NCBI GenBank assembly: GCA_001800825.1
Contig: MGWD01000065.1
Location: 26,029-61,812, forward strand
Reading direction: 5' to 3'
DNA: 35,784 nt
DNA from: Euryarchaeota archaeon RBG_19FT_COMBO_69_17
GTDB taxonomy: Archaea; Thermoplasmatota; Thermoplasmata; RBG-16-68-12
Program-made: the position numbers and the translations under genes
Part shown: positions 8,901 through 15,881 of the stretch, piece after piece
Layout of the letters: each line of letters opens with the position of its first letter
How positions within the stretch are numbered: the first letter of the stretch is position 1
The notes under the pieces: model-generated
Told to the model about the DNA's origin: nothing
The model's database searches: none
What the model saw: only the letters and a program-made list of their open reading frames with translations

Positions 8901-9742
8901 GTGTCGCAAAGGCGGGAATCACCGCCGTCCTGCAGGCCCGATGCGCCGTCTTGGCCGCGGCGAATCCGAAGTTCGGCAGGTTCGACGAACACAAGTACAT
9001 CTCGGAACAAATCGACCTCCCACCTACGCTTTTGTCGAGACTAGATGTTATCTTCTCGATGATCGACCGACCGGAGGCGGAAAGGGATCGGCAGCTCGCG
9101 CAGCACATCCTGAAGGGACACCGAGTCGGAGAAATCGTCAAACGTCGCGAGGAGGGGTCCAGTACCCCCGAAATGAAAGAGCTTGAGGAGCCGTACACTC
9201 CCTACTTCAGCCCGGACTTCCTACGCAAATATGTCGCCTACGCGAAGCGGATTTACCCCGTGATGACGGATGAGGCCATGACCGCGATCGAGCGGAAGTA
9301 CCTCGAGATCCGCAAGACGGGGGAAGCCGCCGGGTCGAGCGTCCCCATTACCCCGCGACAGCTCGAGGCCATTATCCGCCTTTCCGAAGCGAGCGCGCGC
9401 CTGCGCTTGAGCAACGAAGTCACCGTCGATGACGCAGACCGCGCCGTCCGGATCGTCGAGTACTGGATGGGCAAGGTCGCTGGAGAGGAGGGGCGGTTCG
9501 ACATCGACATCATCCAAACGGGGATCAGCCAGTCCCAGCGCGAACAGATCATCTCCCTGCGGGACATCATCAGCGAGCTCGCCGGACCGGAGGGCGTCGC
9601 GGACTATGAGGACATCGTCCGGGTGGCCCAAGACCGCGGGATCCCGCCCGCGAAGGTCGACGCCTGGCTCAAGCGGTGGGCCCAGGAAGGGGAGATCTAC
9701 AGCCCCGTGAAGAACAAGTACAAGCTCGTCGAGCGGTTGTAG
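5984..9742 (+). CDS. mcm: Replicative DNA helicase MCM, interrupted by an intein
   Basis: Hexameric 3'-5' replicative helicase. The precursor is 1252 residues and the spliced protein would be about 717, normal for archaeal MCM. The N-terminal domain has an OB fold with a zinc finger starting at Cys152 and Cys155. The AAA+ domain has Walker A GDPGTAKS (350-357), Walker B split by the intein (KGLA before, CIDELDKM after), and sensor/arginine-finger sequence SRLDVIF. The C-terminus is a winged helix ending KNKYKLVERL. The ATG at 5984 gives a short extra N-terminus; a GTG at codon 17 is an alternative. Codon choice and GC content fall markedly across the intein and the flanking several hundred bases of extein, then recover toward both ends of the gene. 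Confidence 0.97.
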   Translation: MTTPDLARDEPRRGRGVLIEYPQEELIAKWEDFFEEMGYQSRIISVADRYPEERTLEVPFDDLNRFDTDMAIFLMRHPLNALTAGEEAVRRLVPPGEEALQIHLRIKGLPRDRRIQIRDLRAKHLGQYIAVEGLVRKSTEVRPRVVGALFQCLRCGTILKEEQDGQNFREPLECYEEQGGCKRSASATKFKLLTETSLYLDTQKLEIQEAPEGLRGGEEPQRLTAYVEDDLTGRITPGQRVVLNGVLRSVQKGRPGAKSTLFDIFTDVNSVEMEQVEFEEIEVTEEDVRLIRVAGMNPDIVRMMVNSIAPSIYGLHMEKEALALQLFSGVAKVMPDGRRIRGDIHILLVGDPGTAKSELLSYMSRLSPRGIYATGKAATAAGLTASAVRDEFGEGRWTLEAGALVLADKGLACLHPDARVFVNGAPRRIGEIFDEARVVTATSRGRALELSPLGVRTTSLDLELMSASRPVVPFVARRRYTGPILRVLLDSGFELRLTPDHLVLEGSRLEWMRLQDIPPTGRLVAVQKLPSESAPVSLLDILPDDWIVQLAADQRRELRSLFSQRYSSLAEVNRAYGLRREALARRDAIRVGQLRRILRDLGLYETWKDRPLAFGRTSSTERLRVARITPELGYLLGFILGDGHVAVSKRRSSIGIFQSRVNLRQIQQILRLTKAVTSRPWGMHAREMRSEIRGQRVRTSSYHMHRSSNLLAFVYSWLTRDDCANLLRLDDEALRGFLAGVVDADGCISIRRSAKAGRTYENADVELLISGSRDLNLTLMHALRRFDIFARLREGAAVHRIQITARGDVSRLLECISPYSVKWKRIPHRRTRITGQHDEAPAVVVQRLLREIQPQPYRLLDKGLWSTYHDYRRGLRRPRKEPLAKLTHALRRWCSKEQYERLIALSRNDYALDRIRQVHVEEYDGYVYDLRVPTGESFLCDGVVVHNCIDELDKMNPQDRSAIHEALEQQRISVAKAGITAVLQARCAVLAAANPKFGRFDEHKYISEQIDLPPTLLSRLDVIFSMIDRPEAERDRQLAQHILKGHRVGEIVKRREEGSSTPEMKELEEPYTPYFSPDFLRKYVAYAKRIYPVMTDEAMTAIERKYLEIRKTGEAAGSSVPITPRQLEAIIRLSEASARLRLSNEVTVDDADRAVRIVEYWMGKVAGEEGRFDIDIIQTGISQSQREQIISLRDIISELAGPEGVADYEDIVRVAQDRGIPPAKVDAWLKRWAQEGEIYSPVKNKYKLVERL
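7220..8824 (+). mobile_element. LAGLIDADG intein within mcm
   Basis: 535-residue in-frame protein-splicing element, precursor residues 413-947. It starts with Cys (CLHPDARVFVNG, block A) and has block B with TxxH (LTPDHLVLEG, Thr498 and His501). Two LAGLIDADG helices give a homing endonuclease: LLGFILGDG (Asp642) and LAGVVDADG (Asp745). Blocks F and G read YVYDLRVPTGESFLCDGVVVHN, with penultimate His946 and terminal Asn947, followed by Cys948 as the +1 nucleophile. All residues expected for splicing and for double-motif endonuclease activity are present, so both look intact. Insertion is at the Walker B motif, directly before the Cys-Ile-Asp-Glu of the AAA+ site, a highly conserved spot typical of intein targets. 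Confidence 0.96.
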
Positions 9743-9748
9743 GAACGC

Positions 9749-9756
9749 ACTTATCG
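9749..9756 (+). promoter_or_regulatory. Putative TATA box for the DUF424 gene
   Basis: ACTTATCG, centred about 31 bases upstream of the ATG at 9783 and just after the mcm stop. Consistent with a leaderless transcript. Confidence 0.45.
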
Positions 9757-9782
9757 CCCGCGGCTCATCCCAAGGCCAGCCC

Positions 9783-10082
9783 ATGCCGATCCGGATGAAG
9801 GTGTACCGCCAGGGGACGGAGATCCTCGTGGCGGCCGCAGACGCGGACCTCATCGGGAGGACGTTCCGCGAGGGGAAGTTCAAGATCGAGGTAGGCCGGT
9901 TCTACGAAGGGGACGTCGTGAGCGAGGAGGCTTTCCTCGAGCAGCTCGAGGGCGCGACGATCGGCAACTTCGTCGGCCGGGAGACGATCGAGGCCGCGAA
10001 GAAGGGCGGATACGCGAGCGACGAGGGGACCCTGTGGATCGGCGGGGTGCCCCACGCGCAGTACATCCTCGTGGTCGGATGA
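9783..10082 (+). CDS. DUF424 family protein
   Basis: A 99-residue archaeal protein beginning MPIRMKVYRQGTEILVAAAD. Two elements match the DUF424 family, small proteins found almost only in archaea: the early LIGRTFREGKFKIEV followed by FYEGDVVS, and the later ATIGNFVGRETIEAA. Members are commonly found near translation and replication genes, and no biochemical function is established. It is soluble, with no signal peptide or membrane segment. It has its own putative box A and lies 40 bases downstream of mcm. Confidence 0.85.
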   Translation: MPIRMKVYRQGTEILVAAADADLIGRTFREGKFKIEVGRFYEGDVVSEEAFLEQLEGATIGNFVGRETIEAAKKGGYASDEGTLWIGGVPHAQYILVVG

Positions 10083-10098
10083 CGCTCCGCGGGTCGGG

Positions 10099-10659
10099 TT
10101 ACGTGCGGGACGCGCGGCGGCCGTTCCGCCGGGACGACCGCCGGGACGGACTTCGGGATCTCCGCCACCGCCGCCAGGCGGTCCGCGCGTGCTTCTTGAG
10201 CAGGAGGGCGTACTGGCCCATGAGAGTGTGGGTCGCGAGGCCGAGTAGGACCCCGATCCCCGTGAGGGTCGTCGTGAGGAACTCGAGGAAGGGGATTGGG
10301 CTGCCCGCGGTCAGGGTGTGGTACGCGAGGCGGCTCGCGAAGCCCAGGGACGTCAGGCCGATCCCGAGGCCGACGAAGAACCGGCCCCGTGGAATCCGCC
10401 CCTGGAGGAAGTACCAGCCGCCGAGGAGGACGAGGACGGCCCCGAACGCGGTCGTGAACCCGAGGACCGCGAGGAAGCCATAGAGCAGGAAGAGGGGCGG
10501 GTTCGCGAGGTGGGGCGCGAGGTACTGCGCGTAGATCGCCACGAGGACGGGGTTGGAGAGCTCCCCCGCGAGGAGGAAGGAGGCGCTCAGGACGCACAGG
10601 GCGACCGCGTCCCGGTGCTTAATCCTCCGCTTCTGCCACCAGGACTTCGCCCGGGCCAT
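10099..10659 (-). CDS. Four-helix integral membrane protein, unknown function
   Basis: About 186 residues from the ATG at 10659 (MARAKSWWQKRR). A longer frame reaches 10773 but would run through the promoter and into the divergent NMD3 gene. Four hydrophobic segments are evident (starting VALCVLSASFLLAG, LFLLYGFLAVLGF, FFVGLGIGLTSLG and FLEFLTTTLTGIGVLLGLA), with a very basic C-terminal tail rich in Arg and Ser. I do not recognise a family. A box A on the minus strand (10686-10694) sits about 31 bases upstream of this start and supports it. Confidence 0.7.
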   Translation of the reverse strand: MARAKSWWQKRRIKHRDAVALCVLSASFLLAGELSNPVLVAIYAQYLAPHLANPPLFLLYGFLAVLGFTTAFGAVLVLLGGWYFLQGRIPRGRFFVGLGIGLTSLGFASRLAYHTLTAGSPIPFLEFLTTTLTGIGVLLGLATHTLMGQYALLLKKHARTAWRRWRRSRSPSRRSSRRNGRRASRT

Positions 10660-10685
10660 GGACCCGCGGGCGACGACCGCGCGGC

Positions 10686-10694
10686 TACTTATGG
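10686..10694 (-). promoter_or_regulatory. Putative TATA box for the membrane protein gene
   Basis: Minus-strand CCATAAGTA, about 31 bases upstream of the ATG at 10659. It argues for this internal start over the longer frame. Confidence 0.45.
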
Positions 10695-10737
10695 CCTTGC
10701 GTCCCGCTATCATCCCCCGCGGGGCCGGGAGCCAGCG

Positions 10738-10746
10738 CTTAAGTAG
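10738..10746 (+). promoter_or_regulatory. Putative TATA box for the NMD3 gene
   Basis: CTTAAGTA at 10738-10745, about 30 bases upstream of the ATG at 10772. It points away from the minus-strand box at 10686-10694, giving a compact divergent promoter pair. Confidence 0.5.
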
Positions 10747-10771
10747 CGCGGGGACGTTCGAATCCCCGTCC

Positions 10772-11803
10772 ATGTTCTGCGTCGAGTGCGGGCGGGAGGG
10801 CCCGACGACGGGGGGCCTGTGCCCCGCGTGCTTCGCGAGGAAACATCCCCTCGTGGACCCTCCGCCCCACGTGGACGTGCCGCGATGCCAGGCGTGTGGG
10901 TCGCTCCTCGTCGGGTCAACGTGGACGCGGGCCGAGCTAGATCAGGCGGTCCCCACGATCCTGCGCGCGAAGGTCCCGGGCCGCCCGCCCTTCGCCCGGG
11001 TCCGCTTCACCCACGTGGCGCGGGAGGAGGACGCGAACAACTTCGCCCTCACGGTGAAGGCCTCCACGAGCCACGAGGGCCTGGAGCTCGTCCAGGACTT
11101 CCACACCCGCCTCCGCCTCAAGCCCTCCCTCTGCGACCCCTGCGCGAAGCAGCGGAGCCGGTATTTTGAGGGGATCGTCCAGGTGCGGGCGGAGGACCGC
11201 GGCCTGACCCCGGGGGAGCTGCGCGCCGTCCGGACGTTCGTCCAGGCCCGCGTGGACCGCGCGGCGCGCGAGTCGTCCGAGTTCCTCTCCCGCGTGGAGG
11301 CGACCCACGGCGGCCTCGACTTCTACGTGAGCTCGAACGCGCTCGGGAAGGTCCTCGCCCGGGAACTCGCGTCCGCGTTCGGGGGGACCTTGACGACGTC
11401 GTCGAAGCTGTTCGGTCAGAAGCAGGGGAAGGAGGTGTACCGGGTGACGAGCCTCGTCCGCCTGTCCGCGTTCCGCCCGGGGGACGTCGTGCGGCGCAAG
11501 GGCGCCCTCTCCGAGGTCACGAAGGTCGCGACGTTCCTCGTCCTCCGGGATCTCGTGTCAGGGGAGGAGCGACGGTTCCGGCCGAGGGACCTACGCGGGG
11601 CCGTCCGCGTGGACGCGGAGCGCTTCGCCGCGGACCTCGAGCCGGCGGACGCCGACGACGCGGTCGTCGCGACCCATCCCGAGACCGGAGCCCAGCGCGC
11701 CGTCACGTCCCGCGGTCCCCTGAAGCGGGGCCGGGCCGTCGTCGTTTGGACCGCGGACGCGGCCTTCCTGTCCGCCCTCCCGGGGGACCCCTCGAAGGGT
11801 TAA
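10772..11803 (+). CDS. NMD3-family ribosomal protein
   Basis: A 343-residue archaeal homologue of NMD3, the eukaryotic 60S export adaptor that binds the large ribosomal subunit. Four CxxC pairs mark the zinc-binding N-terminal region: Cys3/6 (CVECG), Cys17/20 (CPAC), Cys39/42 (CQACG) and Cys121/124 (CDPC). After these come the family's mixed alpha/beta domain (GGLDFYVSSNALGKVLARELASAFGG) and an SH3-like C-terminal part (FRPGDVVRRKGALSEVTKV). In archaea it presumably acts in late large-subunit maturation or quality control. The ATG at 10772 begins MFCVECG, putting the first zinc knuckle at the N-terminus as in relatives; the frame extends further upstream only into the divergent gene. Its TAA overlaps the box A of radB. 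Confidence 0.9.
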   Translation: MFCVECGREGPTTGGLCPACFARKHPLVDPPPHVDVPRCQACGSLLVGSTWTRAELDQAVPTILRAKVPGRPPFARVRFTHVAREEDANNFALTVKASTSHEGLELVQDFHTRLRLKPSLCDPCAKQRSRYFEGIVQVRAEDRGLTPGELRAVRTFVQARVDRAARESSEFLSRVEATHGGLDFYVSSNALGKVLARELASAFGGTLTTSSKLFGQKQGKEVYRVTSLVRLSAFRPGDVVRRKGALSEVTKVATFLVLRDLVSGEERRFRPRDLRGAVRVDAERFAADLEPADADDAVVATHPETGAQRAVTSRGPLKRGRAVVVWTADAAFLSALPGDPSKG

Positions 11804-11806
11804 AGG
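11799..11806 (+). promoter_or_regulatory. Putative TATA box for radB
   Basis: GTTAAAGG overlaps the NMD3 stop codon and is centred about 26 bases before the radB ATG at 11829. Confidence 0.45.
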
Positions 11807-11828
11807 CGACGGGGCCCTTGCCCGGGCG

Positions 11829-12524
11829 ATGAAGGTGCCCGTGGGCGTCCGGGCCCTCGACGACCTCCTGGGGGGAGGGCTCGAGGACGGTTGCATCACC
11901 CTCCTCCACGGGGAGGCGGGGAGCGGGAAGACGAACCTCTGCCTCCAGGTCGCCCGGAACGCCGTGCGCCTGGGGAAGAAGGTCATCTACATCGACACGG
12001 AAGGGGTGAGCCTCGAGCGGCTGCGGCAGATCTGCGGGGACGACTTCGACGTCGTCGTGAGGAACATCCTGTTCTCCGAGCCGTACACGTTCGACGAGCA
12101 GGAGAGCCTCATCGAGAAGGCCGTGAAGCTCGCGGCGAGCAAGGAGGACGTCGGGCTCATCGTAATCGACAGCGTGACGATGCACTACCGCCTCACGATG
12201 AAGGACGAGACGCGCCGGGACGAGCGTCACTCCCTCACACGGCAGATCGCGCGGCTCCTCAAGGTGTCCCGGGAGCGCGGAATCCCCGTCCTCCTGACGT
12301 CCCAGGTGTACACGGACCTCGACTCGGGGCGGTTCCTGCCCCTGGGCGGGCACATGCTGAGCCACAACGCGAAGGCGATCGTCCGCCTCGAGAAGGCAGG
12401 GCCGAGCGCGCGGCTCGCGGTCCTCGAGAAGCATCGGTTCAAAGAGGAGGGCGGGAGGGCCCCGTTCCGGATCACGGGGCGCGGACTCGAGGACTATGGG
12501 CCGGACGGCGGACGCCCGGCGTAG
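11829..12524 (+). CDS. radB: RadB recombinase paralogue
   Basis: A 231-residue RecA-fold protein of the euryarchaeal RadB type, an accessory paralogue of RadA thought to assist recombination and repair. Walker A is GEAGSGKT (residues 28-35) and Walker B is VGLIVIDS. It lacks the N-terminal helix-hairpin-helix domain of RadA, as RadB does, and its length is usual for RadB. The C-terminal part (GGHMLSHNAKAIVRLEKAG) matches the RadA/RadB core. The last 31 bases overlap the convergent small gene at 12494-12742. KaiC-like ATPases are a weaker alternative because there is a single short domain. Confidence 0.9.
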   Translation: MKVPVGVRALDDLLGGGLEDGCITLLHGEAGSGKTNLCLQVARNAVRLGKKVIYIDTEGVSLERLRQICGDDFDVVVRNILFSEPYTFDEQESLIEKAVKLAASKEDVGLIVIDSVTMHYRLTMKDETRRDERHSLTRQIARLLKVSRERGIPVLLTSQVYTDLDSGRFLPLGGHMLSHNAKAIVRLEKAGPSARLAVLEKHRFKEEGGRAPFRITGRGLEDYGPDGGRPA

Positions 12525-12742
12525 TGCCGGAGGAGCTCTTCCGCGTACGTCTTGGCCTGGGCGTAGTCCCCCGCCTCGAAGGCCGCCCGGGCGCGCTTCA
12601 GCGTCTCCCGGTCCGCCCGCACGTCGGCGCCGCGATCACGCGCCTCCTTCGCGGCCTCGAGGGCCCGGGTCATCGGCTCGAGCGCCTGCAACCTCGCCGC
12701 CTGAACAACGGGATCGGGGGGCGGCCGTCGGAACCACTTCAC
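12494..12742 (-). CDS. Small helical protein, unknown
   Basis: An 82-residue protein starting at a GTG (MKWFRRPPPDP), all alpha-helical and rich in Ala, Arg and Glu. The segment LKRARAAFEAGDYAQAKTYAEELL resembles one TPR-like helical hairpin. There is no signal peptide or membrane segment. It lies just downstream of the polyprenyl synthase on the same strand and could be the last gene of that operon, or be transcribed alone. It overlaps the 3' end of radB on the other strand by 31 bases. I recognise no family. The coherent helical composition is the main reason to believe it is real. Confidence 0.6.
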   Translation of the reverse strand: MKWFRRPPPDPVVQAARLQALEPMTRALEAAKEARDRGADVRADRETLKRARAAFEAGDYAQAKTYAEELLRHYAGRPPSGP

Positions 12743-12790
12743 GGGGGGAGATGGCGATGGAGAGGCGATGAAGCTTGCCTCGCCCGAACG

Positions 12791-13909
12791 TCACCGCACC
12801 CGCGTGCGCTGGGCGTCGAGGAGCGCGTCGAGGAGGTCCCTCGCGGCGGAATCGAGGGGCGGGATCCGGTCGAGGGCCTCCCGCGCGAGGCGCAGGTTCT
12901 CCGAAATCCGGGCCTCCATGACCGGGAGGACGTGGTCCCGGAGGAGCCTTCGGATGAGGGCGATGTCCGCCTTCGTCGATCGACGTCCGCGGCCGTAGGC
13001 CCGCAGGAACGACGCGCGGTCCTTCCCGCGTAGGCGGTCGAGGGCGAGAACGTACAGGCGCGTGCGCTTGCCCTGGCGGATGTCCCCCTCCGAGGATCCG
13101 CCGATCCGGGAGGCGACGACCCCGGACCCGAGGAGGTCGTCCCGGTCTTGGAAGGCAATCGCGAACCGGAGGGCATACTCCTCGAGGGCCTGGCGGGCCC
13201 CGAGACCCGCGCCCGCCGCGATCGCCGCCGTGGCGGCGGCCCCGAGGTACAGCCTCGCGGTCTTCGCCTCGCTCATCTGCACGTAGTCGGCCTCGGGCAC
13301 GCGGTCGAGGATCTCGAAGTCGATATCGAGCCCCTGCCCATCGCTCAGGACGAGGTCCACGTCCGTGAGCTCGGAGAGCAGGGCCACGCGCACGGAGGAC
13401 GGCAGGTCCTCCGCGCCCTGGATCGCCCGCTCCGCGAGGGACCGGATCCGGAGGGCGTCGAGGATCGCCTGGGACGCGCCGTACCGATGGCGGCGGGTGC
13501 GGAAGACGACCGCGGGCTTCGAGGCGTCGGCCCCCCGGTAGAGGCGGGCGTTCGCGGCCCAGGCGCTCGGGAGCGTGCGTCGCCGCTCGTCCTCGTCCAT
13601 GATGTCGTCGAGGAACAACGTGTAGAGGTGGTACCACTCGAGCCAGGTCGCCGCCCGTTCGAGGGACGAGGAGGGCGGCGTGCCCGAAAGGAGCCGGTAC
13701 CCTGCGAGGGCGAGGGCGTAGCGGTACCGCTTGCCCGCGAAGAAGAGCCGCGCGTTCGAGCGGAGGGTCCTCGACGACGGGTGCTTGGAGCCGGGGTGGT
13801 CCGCCGTGAACTCGTCCCAGATCGCGGCGAGGTGGGCGTTCGACGCGTCCCGGTGCGGCCGGAGGAGGGCCTCGAGCCGCTCCCCGGCGGACCCGCCGTC
13901 GGACGGCAT
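12791..13909 (-). CDS. Polyprenyl (geranylgeranyl-type) diphosphate synthase
   Basis: A 372-residue trans-prenyltransferase that would condense IPP with allylic diphosphates to make the C20 or longer chains of archaeal lipids. The first aspartate-rich motif is intact (LFLDDIMDEDERRR, Asp101, 102 and 105), along with SDGQGLDIDFE and the SEAKTARLY stretch. The second motif reads FQDRDDLLG (Asp257, Asp258), where the usual last Asp of DDxxD is Gly261. It is followed by DIRQGKRT, the typical Lys-containing loop. The ATG at 13909 is 4 bases after the stop of the type 2 IDI gene, so kinase, isomerase and synthase form one operon. Chain length cannot be read with confidence. Confidence 0.9.
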   Translation of the reverse strand: MPSDGGSAGERLEALLRPHRDASNAHLAAIWDEFTADHPGSKHPSSRTLRSNARLFFAGKRYRYALALAGYRLLSGTPPSSSLERAATWLEWYHLYTLFLDDIMDEDERRRTLPSAWAANARLYRGADASKPAVVFRTRRHRYGASQAILDALRIRSLAERAIQGAEDLPSSVRVALLSELTDVDLVLSDGQGLDIDFEILDRVPEADYVQMSEAKTARLYLGAAATAAIAAGAGLGARQALEEYALRFAIAFQDRDDLLGSGVVASRIGGSSEGDIRQGKRTRLYVLALDRLRGKDRASFLRAYGRGRRSTKADIALIRRLLRDHVLPVMEARISENLRLAREALDRIPPLDSAARDLLDALLDAQRTRVR

Positions 13910-13913
13910 GGGC

Positions 13914-14987
13914 TCAGCCCTCGTCCGCGAGCTCGAGCCAGTCCGCCGTGGGCCGGGCGACGACCGCGTGCCGCTCCCGGAGCTCCTCGATCGACGAGGC
14001 CCCCGTAAGGAACATCGCGGCCTTGAGCTCCTCGACGACCCCGCGGAGCTCTGCGGCGACGGCCTCGGGGGAGGCCTTCGCGGCCTCGAGGAGGGGCCTC
14101 GCCATGCCCGAGGCCGTCGCGCCGAGGGCGATGCCCTTCGCCACGTCGAGTCCCGTGCGGACCCCGCCCGTGGCGACGATGGGCAGGCCGACGTCCGAAA
14201 GGACGACGCTCGCGGGGGTCGGGATCCCCCAGTTCCAGAACGTGGCCCCGAGGCGCTCCTTCATCGTGGACGCCTCCTTCCGGGCGCGGTAGTACTCGAC
14301 CGCGCTGAACGAGGTCCCGCCAAGGCCGCCGACGTCGATCGCCTTCACGCCGGCTTTCTTCAAGGCGAGGGCCGTCCGCCGGGAGATGCCCGCGCCCGTC
14401 TCCTTCGCCATCACGGGGAAGCGGGCCGCGAGGGCCTTGACCGCGGAGAGGACGCCCCGGGCCCGGCGGTCCCCTTCGGGCTGGACGACCTCCTGGAGGA
14501 AGTTGAGGTGGACGATGAGGGCGTGGGCCCCGACCATGTCCATCGCCCGCTTCGCGTCGGCGGGCCCGTACGCGCGCTTCGCCCCCTGGGGAACGAGCTG
14601 GGGCGCGCCGAGGTTCGCGAAGCGCAGGGGGACGGCGTGGTCCTTGACGACCGCGTACGTGTCCTCGAGCTCGGGTTTCTCGAGGGCCGCGCGCTGGGAC
14701 CCGACGCCCATCGCGACGCCGACCTCCGCGGCCCCGCGGGCGAGGTTCTCGTTGATCTCCCGCCCCATCCCGAAGCCCCCGGTCATCGAGGAAATCACGA
14801 GGGGCGCCTCGAGCCGGCGGCCGAGGAGCTTCACGGACGTGTCGATATCGTCCAGGTCGATCTCCGGGAGGGCCTCGTGGACGAGCCGCACGTCGTTCCA
14901 GAAGTTGTACTCCGCGGAGACGTTCTCCTCGAGGATGATGTTCACATGCTCCGCCTTCCGCTGCTCCGTCCTCGAGGGCTCCGCCAT
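13914..14987 (-). CDS. fni: Type 2 isopentenyl-diphosphate delta-isomerase (FMN-dependent)
   Basis: About 357 residues. Interconverts IPP and DMAPP using reduced FMN. Family motifs are in order: SSMTGGFGMG, GVGSQRAAL, HLNFLQEVVQPEGDR (containing the conserved His, Gln and Glu), KETGAGIS, DVGGLGGTS, and the phosphate-binding ATGGVRTGLDVAKGIALGA. I chose the ATG at 14987 (MAEPSRTEQRKAEHVN), one base after the kinase stop. A longer frame to 15041 would overlap the kinase gene and adds unrelated sequence. It lies between the isopentenyl phosphate kinase and the prenyl synthase, making its pathway role clear. Confidence 0.95.
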   Translation of the reverse strand: MAEPSRTEQRKAEHVNIILEENVSAEYNFWNDVRLVHEALPEIDLDDIDTSVKLLGRRLEAPLVISSMTGGFGMGREINENLARGAAEVGVAMGVGSQRAALEKPELEDTYAVVKDHAVPLRFANLGAPQLVPQGAKRAYGPADAKRAMDMVGAHALIVHLNFLQEVVQPEGDRRARGVLSAVKALAARFPVMAKETGAGISRRTALALKKAGVKAIDVGGLGGTSFSAVEYYRARKEASTMKERLGATFWNWGIPTPASVVLSDVGLPIVATGGVRTGLDVAKGIALGATASGMARPLLEAAKASPEAVAAELRGVVEELKAAMFLTGASSIEELRERHAVVARPTADWLELADEG

Positions 14988-14988
14988 T

Positions 14989-15768
14989 TCAGGGGCCTCC
15001 GACCACGCGCGTTCCCGCGACGGGCCGACCGCGCACGGCATCCCGGACGCGGTTCTTTACGTTACCGTTGACGATCATCGCCTCCCCCGCATGGGACGCG
15101 ATCTCGAGCATCCGGCGGACCTTCCCCTCGATGCTCCCCGTGACGTCCGGGATGCCCGCGGGGGTGAAGTCGATCCCGTCGAGGTCCGAAGCCCGCACGG
15201 ACTCGAGGAGCCTCACGTCCCTCCGGCGCTTCGGGTCCGCGGTGAAGAGGCCGTCCACGTCCGCGACGAAGACCGCGCGGGTGGGCCGGAACGCCTTCGC
15301 GAGTTCGAGCATGAGGACATCCCCCGAGCAGATCGCAAGGCCGCGGGTGCGGTCCCGCACGACGTCCCCGAAGGTGACCGGCGTGAGGCCGAGGACGACA
15401 TAGTCCCGGAACGCCTTCCAATCGAACGAGGCCACCCGGCCGTCGTCCATCGACAGGAGGGCGGACGGCGGCAGGGACACGGGGGCCAGGCCAGCCTTCA
15501 GGAGGGCGTCGACGACGAGGGCGTCGAGGACCTTCACATCCCGCTGGACCCGCGCGCCCGCGGCGAGCTGGTCCTTGCCGAGGAACGCGTCCCCGAGGCG
15601 ATGGCGGCGGGCGAGGATGTGGCCGAAGGACCCGGCGCCGTGGACGACGAAGAGGGACTCCGGGGCCCCGGCGAGCTCCTTCGCGAGCCGGGCGATCGCG
15701 GCCTTCCGGGCCACGCGGAGGCGCGCCTTGTCCGTGAGGACGCTCCCGCCCAGCTTCACGAGGATCAT
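14989..15768 (-). CDS. Isopentenyl phosphate kinase
   Basis: A 259-residue amino-acid-kinase-fold enzyme phosphorylating isopentenyl phosphate to IPP. The start MILVKLGGSVLTDKA gives the ATP-binding Lys and Gly-rich loop. HGAGSFGH follows, with His50 as the substrate-phosphate residue that distinguishes these kinases from other members of the fold. The ATG at 15768 is preferred over an upstream GTG at 15798 because it begins exactly at the conserved beta strand and lies about 30 bases downstream of a box A. First gene of the IPK - IDI2 - prenyl synthase operon. The decarboxylase that makes its substrate is encoded at 22715-23671. Confidence 0.94.
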   Translation of the reverse strand: MILVKLGGSVLTDKARLRVARKAAIARLAKELAGAPESLFVVHGAGSFGHILARRHRLGDAFLGKDQLAAGARVQRDVKVLDALVVDALLKAGLAPVSLPPSALLSMDDGRVASFDWKAFRDYVVLGLTPVTFGDVVRDRTRGLAICSGDVLMLELAKAFRPTRAVFVADVDGLFTADPKRRRDVRLLESVRASDLDGIDFTPAGIPDVTGSIEGKVRRMLEIASHAGEAMIVNGNVKNRVRDAVRGRPVAGTRVVGGP

Positions 15769-15796
15769 GGACGGGGCCGGCGACGGACCGGCCCGC

Positions 15797-15805
15797 ACTT
15801 AACCC
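15797..15805 (-). promoter_or_regulatory. Putative TATA box for the isoprenoid operon
   Basis: Minus-strand GGTTAAGTG, centred about 32 bases upstream of the ATG at 15768. Confidence 0.5.
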
Positions 15806-15845
15806 TTTCCCGGGAGGCGGGCGGGCCCGCGGAAGGTCGCGAAGG

Positions 15846-15853
15846 ATTATATA
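15846..15853 (+). promoter_or_regulatory. TATA box for rpl10e
   Basis: ATTATATA, a near-consensus box A, 29-36 bases upstream of the ATG at 15882. It is the strongest promoter-like element in the window, as expected for a ribosomal protein gene. Confidence 0.65.
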
Positions 15854-15881
15854 GAGCCCCCTCCTTCGAGCGCCTCCTGCC

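Noticed and set aside
10748-10772. GGGACGTTCGAATCCCCGTCC, which looks like a tRNA T arm
   Set aside because: The stem does not pair as a T arm and no acceptor, D or anticodon arms surround it. It is a chance hairpin in the short NMD3 leader.
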